From Myxococcales bacterium (GTDB taxonomy: Bacteria; Myxococcota_A; Polyangia; Fen-1088), in NCBI GenBank assembly GCA_003142855.1, contig PLNW01000144.1:1-64000 (forward strand): 64,000 nucleotides of DNA, in the 5' to 3' direction. Under the pieces are notes generated by a model. That model saw nothing but the letters and a program-made list of their open reading frames with translations. It did no database searches and had not been told where the DNA came from. Of this stretch, positions 60,465 through 64,000 are shown piece after piece. Positions within the stretch are counted from its first letter, which is position 1. Each line of letters starts with the position of its first letter. The position numbers were made by a program, and so were the translations under genes.

Positions 60465-61909
60465 GGGCGCGATGCTTTGGCCAGGTCGAGGCCGGCGTCA
60501 AGTACCACGTCGCGGTCGGCGAGAAAACCCGCGCGCGTCTCGAACACCCGACGGTCAGGCTGCACTCCGCGACCCTCGATGGTCATGCCCTTGGGTGTTT
60601 TGAAGTCAGCCACCGGGATCTGCACCACCGCGCCGCCGGGCAGCTCCTCGATAATTGATCCCAGGGCCGCGCCCGCGGTGGTGTCCCCGACGACCAGGGC
60701 GCGTTTTGCTTCTTGCAGCCCAGCCGTGAGAATCTCCGAGGTCGAGGCGGTGCCTTCGTCGGTCAGGATGACCACCCGGCCGGTGAAGGGCTTGATGCCC
60801 AGCGAGGCGGTGGTAGCCAGCACGTTGGAGAAGTCGCGATACACGATGGTGCCCAGGGTCAGTGGCGTGGCAGACAGGCGCGCGGCCAGGGGAATGACCA
60901 TGGCGCCGATGCCGCCCGGGTTGCCGCGCAGGTCAATGATGATGGCTTTGTCGCCGCGGGCGCGGAACCCGTCGATGGCCTTCTGCACTTCAGCCAGCAC
61001 GGGCTGCAGCAGAAACACGTTGAAGGCCACGATGCCCACCTCGCCGACCTGTCGGCTGGTAACCTCAGGAACCACGGGCGACATGTTGAGCACCTGGATG
61101 GCCCGTGCCACCGGGGGATCGCGTTCCAGCATGACCTCGATCGGGCGATCGTTCTCGTCGAGACAGCGCAGACTCACCCGACTGCCCACCAGGCCAGCCA
61201 GACGGCGCGCTGCCAGTTGGCGCAGACGGAAGCGTTCTTCCACGGGTCGCAGCGCGCGGCCCGAGGGCGGCAAGGAGGCGAGAGCGCGGCCCCCGATGTG
61301 GGTCACCAGAAAGCCGGGCCGCAAGCCTGCGCCTGCCGCCGAGGAGCCGGGGCGCACCCGGGTGATGGTCGGCTTGCCTTCGATGATGCGGATGAGCAGC
61401 CCGGGATCGCCATAGTCGTCGCCAGCCTCGCGGATGGCGTCGGCAGCAGCGGTCTTGGTGTGTGGCGCCGGGATCTCGTCGGGCGGCGGCGCTGCTTCTT
61501 CGCCCGGGCCATGCACCTGCAAGTGCGACTGCCCGAGCAGCCCGAGCATCTCGTTGAGCAGACGATAGAAGGTCGGCTCGTCAGGCGCGGCCAGGGCGAG
61601 CGGCTCGTACTTTCTGCGCAGGCCATCCCAGTCCAGGCCGCCCAGGGTCTTGTCGAAGTGTTTGTCGCGCACGGCGGTCCATGCGCCGGTGAAGATCGCC
61701 TGCCGGATCTGATTGGCAGCCGAGCCCGCGTGCCACGGCGCCTTCGAGCCGCCATCAGTGCCCAGCGGGACAAAAGCCGGCGGTTGCATGACAGCCGGGG
61801 CTTCTGGTCCAGGCGAGGCCGTCGGCGCCTGCGGCACAGGCTCGCGGCCCGCGCAGGCGAAAAGCACTGCAGCGAAAAGGGGGATAATGCGGCGATCGAT
61901 GGTCAACAC
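60461..61909 (-). CDS. S41-family (C-terminal processing-type) lipoprotein peptidase
   Basis: A lipoprotein-like signal (IPLFAAVLFACAGREP) precedes an N-terminal helical region, a PDZ-like domain (LLIRIIEGKPTITRVRPGSS, GAGLRPGFLVTHIGGRALAS) and the S41 core: IIIDLRGNPGGIGAMVIPLA, nucleophile Ser in LTDEGTASTSEILTAGLQEA and Lys in DFKTPKGMTIEGRGVQPD. It is likely a periplasmic endopeptidase that trims envelope proteins. Length (482) is normal. The LolA-like gene follows with a 4-bp overlap. Confidence 0.9.
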   Translation of the reverse strand: MLTIDRRIIPLFAAVLFACAGREPVPQAPTASPGPEAPAVMQPPAFVPLGTDGGSKAPWHAGSAANQIRQAIFTGAWTAVRDKHFDKTLGGLDWDGLRRKYEPLALAAPDEPTFYRLLNEMLGLLGQSHLQVHGPGEEAAPPPDEIPAPHTKTAAADAIREAGDDYGDPGLLIRIIEGKPTITRVRPGSSAAGAGLRPGFLVTHIGGRALASLPPSGRALRPVEERFRLRQLAARRLAGLVGSRVSLRCLDENDRPIEVMLERDPPVARAIQVLNMSPVVPEVTSRQVGEVGIVAFNVFLLQPVLAEVQKAIDGFRARGDKAIIIDLRGNPGGIGAMVIPLAARLSATPLTLGTIVYRDFSNVLATTASLGIKPFTGRVVILTDEGTASTSEILTAGLQEAKRALVVGDTTAGAALGSIIEELPGGAVVQIPVADFKTPKGMTIEGRGVQPDRRVFETRAGFLADRDVVLDAGLDLAKASRP

Positions 61910-62117
61910 GGCCCCAGTTTAGCCCTGGTCGCGGACATAGTCCCTTTCCTTCCGCCCATGGGTGCTAACCGCAGTTTACCGAAGGTTTGCCCCGGATTTC
62001 ACCACAGGCCAGGGCCGGGCTCGTGCCTGGAGGGCGTCGCGCCGGTTGAGCAGAAATCCTGTTCCCAGCGATCGGGAGCGTGCAGAATGTGGTTCCCAGA
62101 AAGGATGTTTGCTTGCC

Positions 62118-63011
62118 ATGCGTCCCTTGACCCAATGGCTCGTCGTCGCGCTTCTCGGTAGCGCGGCGGGATGCGGGCGGAGTGGCGTACGGATCGCCAG
62201 AGATGCTGCGGGTGCGAGCGACGCCTGGGCCATCGACGCGGTGACCGGTGCCGACCTAGACACCGGCACTGCCGACACGAGTCCCGAGGCAATGTACTCT
62301 GAGGTCGTTCTGGCAATGATCACGCATGACGAGGTGACCACCAGTTACGTCTCTCGGGCGGTTTTAACGACAGGGCCGCGCCCTCCCATCGGCGGCTGCC
62401 CAAATTGTTGCTGCGGAGTCGAGGAACGCGGGCTGCCTCTCCCCGGGAAGCCCCCGGATGCCGGCAGGATAACCATCGCTGCCGCCACGGGGGCGACCAA
62501 TCTTGCGACGCTGGACGATTCTGGCGATTTATATGGGATGTCCGATTTGGGCTGGTCCTGGTTTGTGCCACTCAGCGACTATGCGCCGGTGGACAGCCAG
62601 CCGTGGAGCCCCGGCGACGCCCTCCGGGTTCTCGCGACCGGAAACGAGGTCGAGTCGTTCTCGGGAGCGTTGCAGATGGGGCCGTCGCTCGATGGGGTCA
62701 CGCCGCCGATTGGACCGTCGCCGGTCATTGTCGACCACAGTCAGGCGTTCGAGGTTTCGTGGACTCCGGAAGGCAAGGGCGACGCGACCGTGCTGCTCAG
62801 CCTCCCGTATGACGGTGGCATTTGCTATTGCGATGCGCCCGACTCGGCGGGCAGGTTGGTCGTGGGTGCGAACCTCCTCAGCCCCATCTCAGCCGGGCAA
62901 AATGTAGAGATCAAGTTGGCGCGACTGACCATCTCGACCGTGACCAGCGACAACGCGACGATCGATTTGGTTGGCGCCGTCATTCAGGCAGGACCGTTGG
63001 CGGTCGAGTGA
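62118..63011 (+). CDS. Lipoprotein of unknown function
   Basis: ATG 62118 opens a lipoprotein signal (WLVVALLGSAAGCGRSG), followed by an Asp/Ala-rich spacer. The ~240-residue remainder has a paired-Cys segment (GGCPNCCCGVEERGLPLP), LYGMSDLGWSWFVPLSDYAP and CYCDAPDSAGRLVVGANL, and seems beta-rich. I do not recognise it. The intergenic region before it (61910-62117) has no visible gene. Its stop overlaps the start of the VapC remnant. Confidence 0.8.
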   Translation: MRPLTQWLVVALLGSAAGCGRSGVRIARDAAGASDAWAIDAVTGADLDTGTADTSPEAMYSEVVLAMITHDEVTTSYVSRAVLTTGPRPPIGGCPNCCCGVEERGLPLPGKPPDAGRITIAAATGATNLATLDDSGDLYGMSDLGWSWFVPLSDYAPVDSQPWSPGDALRVLATGNEVESFSGALQMGPSLDGVTPPIGPSPVIVDHSQAFEVSWTPEGKGDATVLLSLPYDGGICYCDAPDSAGRLVVGANLLSPISAGQNVEIKLARLTISTVTSDNATIDLVGAVIQAGPLAVE

Positions 63012-63163
63012 TCAGAATCACCGGCAGTCACGGTCAGGTGACCGATGCGCATTTGTTGGCCCTGGCGATTCGCCGCGGGGGACGACTGGCGACCTTCGAC
63101 CGCGGACTGGTCGACCTTGCGCCCGAGCGCGAGGCCGAGCACGTGGTCAGCCTCGGTCACTGA
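63008..63163 (+). pseudogene. C-terminal remnant of a VapC-type PIN-domain toxin
   Basis: The 51-residue frame from GTG 63008 contains GQVTDAHLLALAIRRGGRLA and TFDRGLVDLAPER. These are the last PIN-domain motifs of VapC ribonucleases, including the conserved Asp residues of TDAHL and TFDRGL. The first ~90 residues, with the first catalytic Asp, are absent, and no VapB antitoxin adjoins it. It is a gene scar and not a functional toxin. Confidence 0.75.
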
Positions 63164-63280
63164 AGAAGTCCATTGACAGGCTCGGGCAGTGTCGCTTCAA
63201 TGGTGCGCGGTACCGGTGGCGTTAGCCGGGGAAGCACTTGGCCGCCGGTTTTCAGGTCGACATAGAGAGGAGACTCAGCG

Positions 63281-64000
63281 ATGACGAAGACGAGATGGAG
63301 CACGGTGAGCAAAGGCGCGATGGCGATGATGACGTCTCTTGCTGTAGCGTGTCACGGGGGGGGGGGGTAACTGAAACTGGAGGCAATGCTACAGTAGAGG
63401 TTACGACCCAGGCACTGACCTCGGTCGACATCGACCGGGTGCTGGGATTCGAGGCAGCGACGGTTACCGACTGGGCGATCATTCAAAGTGGCCCAGGCAC
63501 GCTCAGCGTTTCGACCACGGCGTCCGAGGGCTCCCGTTCGCTGGCTGTCGCGTCGCACGGATATGTGCCGGTTCAGAGCGTGGCCTTGACGTCCCTGGGA
63601 TCACGCGTGGGAAGCGCGATCCACTACGACATCATGTTGCCCACCGAGCTGAAGCAAATCAGCCCAAAGAACTACGGCGCCACGCAGTTGTATCTCAATA
63701 GTACTTCCTTGGGTCTGAACAACACATACCTCGGTCAGGTGGACTTGACTCCACTCCCGGTCGGGCAGTGGAACACGGTTACCTTCACGCCAACGTCCGC
63801 CGTGCTGGCCAAGCTGCGCGGGACGTACAGCGATCTGCGTGTAACCATCGTGGTGAACGCGCCTTACAACGCAACCAAGCCGTACCTGCTGGACAATCTT
63901 CGCTTCTCCGACAGCACGCTGGCCTTGGTGACGGTGGTGGATGGCGGCGGACACCCACTCTCCGGGCTCACTGTGGTTGCGTACAACAGCGCGACCCCGA
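63281..64000 (+). CDS. Edge-truncated lipoprotein gene interrupted at a poly-G tract
   Basis: ATG 63281 follows a strong AGAGGAG ribosome site and opens a lipoprotein signal (MAMMTSLAVACHGGGG). At 12 consecutive G residues the frame meets TAA. From 63367 another frame is open to the window edge (211 codons): VTETGGNATVEVTTQALTSV, then VLGFEAATVTDWAIIQSGPG and SAIHYDIMLPTELKQI. This looks like a secreted domain with a carbohydrate-binding-module-like beta sandwich. Tracts of 10 or 13 G would join the two parts. So this is either an assembly or sequencing error in the homopolymer or a slippage-controlled gene in the off state. Confidence 0.72.
63356..63367 (+). repeat. 12-G homopolymer tract within a lipoprotein signal region
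   Basis: Twelve consecutive G residues follow CAC and precede TAA. The tract sits directly after the lipobox Cys codon of the 63281 gene. Its length sets the reading frame of everything downstream: 10 or 13 G keep it open; 11 and 12 do not. Confidence 0.85.

Noticed and set aside
63008-63163. Active VapBC toxin-antitoxin module
   Set aside because: Only the C-terminal third of the toxin is present, without the first catalytic Asp or any VapB gene.

Overview
The window is high-GC DNA that reads as a chromosomal segment of a myxobacterium-like member of the Myxococcota (Polyangia-like). The clues are a MYXO-CTERM-type sorting tail, a TIGR02266-type PilZ protein, an AgmX/PglI-type C-terminal domain, many lipoproteins with long Gly/Thr/Ala linkers, a sigma-54 NtrC-type regulator and a DCTAE-type oxidosqualene cyclase. 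No rRNA, tRNA, CRISPR array, intact transposase or prophage was seen. Both window edges cut a gene.

Layout. 0-5.6 kb: an edge-truncated FHA-GAF-SpoIIE phosphatase, an EntD/Sfp-type phosphopantetheinyl transferase with a suspicious active-site change, a secreted beta-helix protein and a lipoprotein. 5.7-10.2 kb: one minus-strand operon of sensor kinase, NtrC-type regulator and a BtaA/DUF3419 betaine-lipid enzyme. 10.2-17.3 kb: an isoprenoid region made of two convergent operons. On plus lie a small ORF, a U32-family Fe-S protein and an oxidosqualene cyclase carrying cycloartenol-synthase residues. On minus lie DUF116, archaeal-type HMG-CoA synthase, thiolase and a DUF35 scaffold. 17.4-27.1 kb: a damaged tandem DsbA lipoprotein, secreted proteins, an operon of Fe-S aldo/keto reductase, DUF6599 protein and lipoprotein, and an AgmX-tail lipoprotein. 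27.3-30.6 kb: hypA-hypB-hypF. 30.6-37.3 kb: DUF4861 protein, a Cys-rich lipoprotein and a lipoprotein-porin-lipoprotein operon. 37.7-43.9 kb: a hybrid histidine kinase, a 1.1-kb scar of repeats and gene fragments, a papain-like peptidase, an aldo/keto reductase and a small basic protein. 44.0-46.5 kb: hypC-hypD-hypE. 46.5-64 kb: an HExxH membrane protein, GH5 glycosidase, VOC protein, RAM-domain protein, RNase HI, a polysaccharide flippase, PilZ, a membrane gluzincin with TPR-like tail, a GHKL ATPase, more lipoproteins, Ppx/GppA, an S41 peptidase pair, a VapC remnant and an edge-cut lipoprotein gene interrupted at a 12-G tract.

How the parts fit. The isoprenoid region supplies the first committed steps of the mevalonate route (acetyl-CoA to HMG-CoA through a channelling complex) and the sterol-forming cyclisation. 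The intermediate steps and squalene epoxidase are not in the window. The six hyp genes form a complete NiFe-hydrogenase maturation set split over two loci 13 kb apart, with no hydrogenase structural gene here. The many secreted carbohydrate-related proteins (beta-helix, FG-GAP, DUF4861, GH5, CBM-like, porin) suggest a polysaccharide-degrading lifestyle.

The most promising unexplained items are the translational coupling of a U32 Fe-S protein to a sterol cyclase, a two-component system in one operon with a betaine-lipid enzyme, an interspersed repeat family with an inverted pair, and the poly-G tract that decides the reading frame of a lipoprotein.
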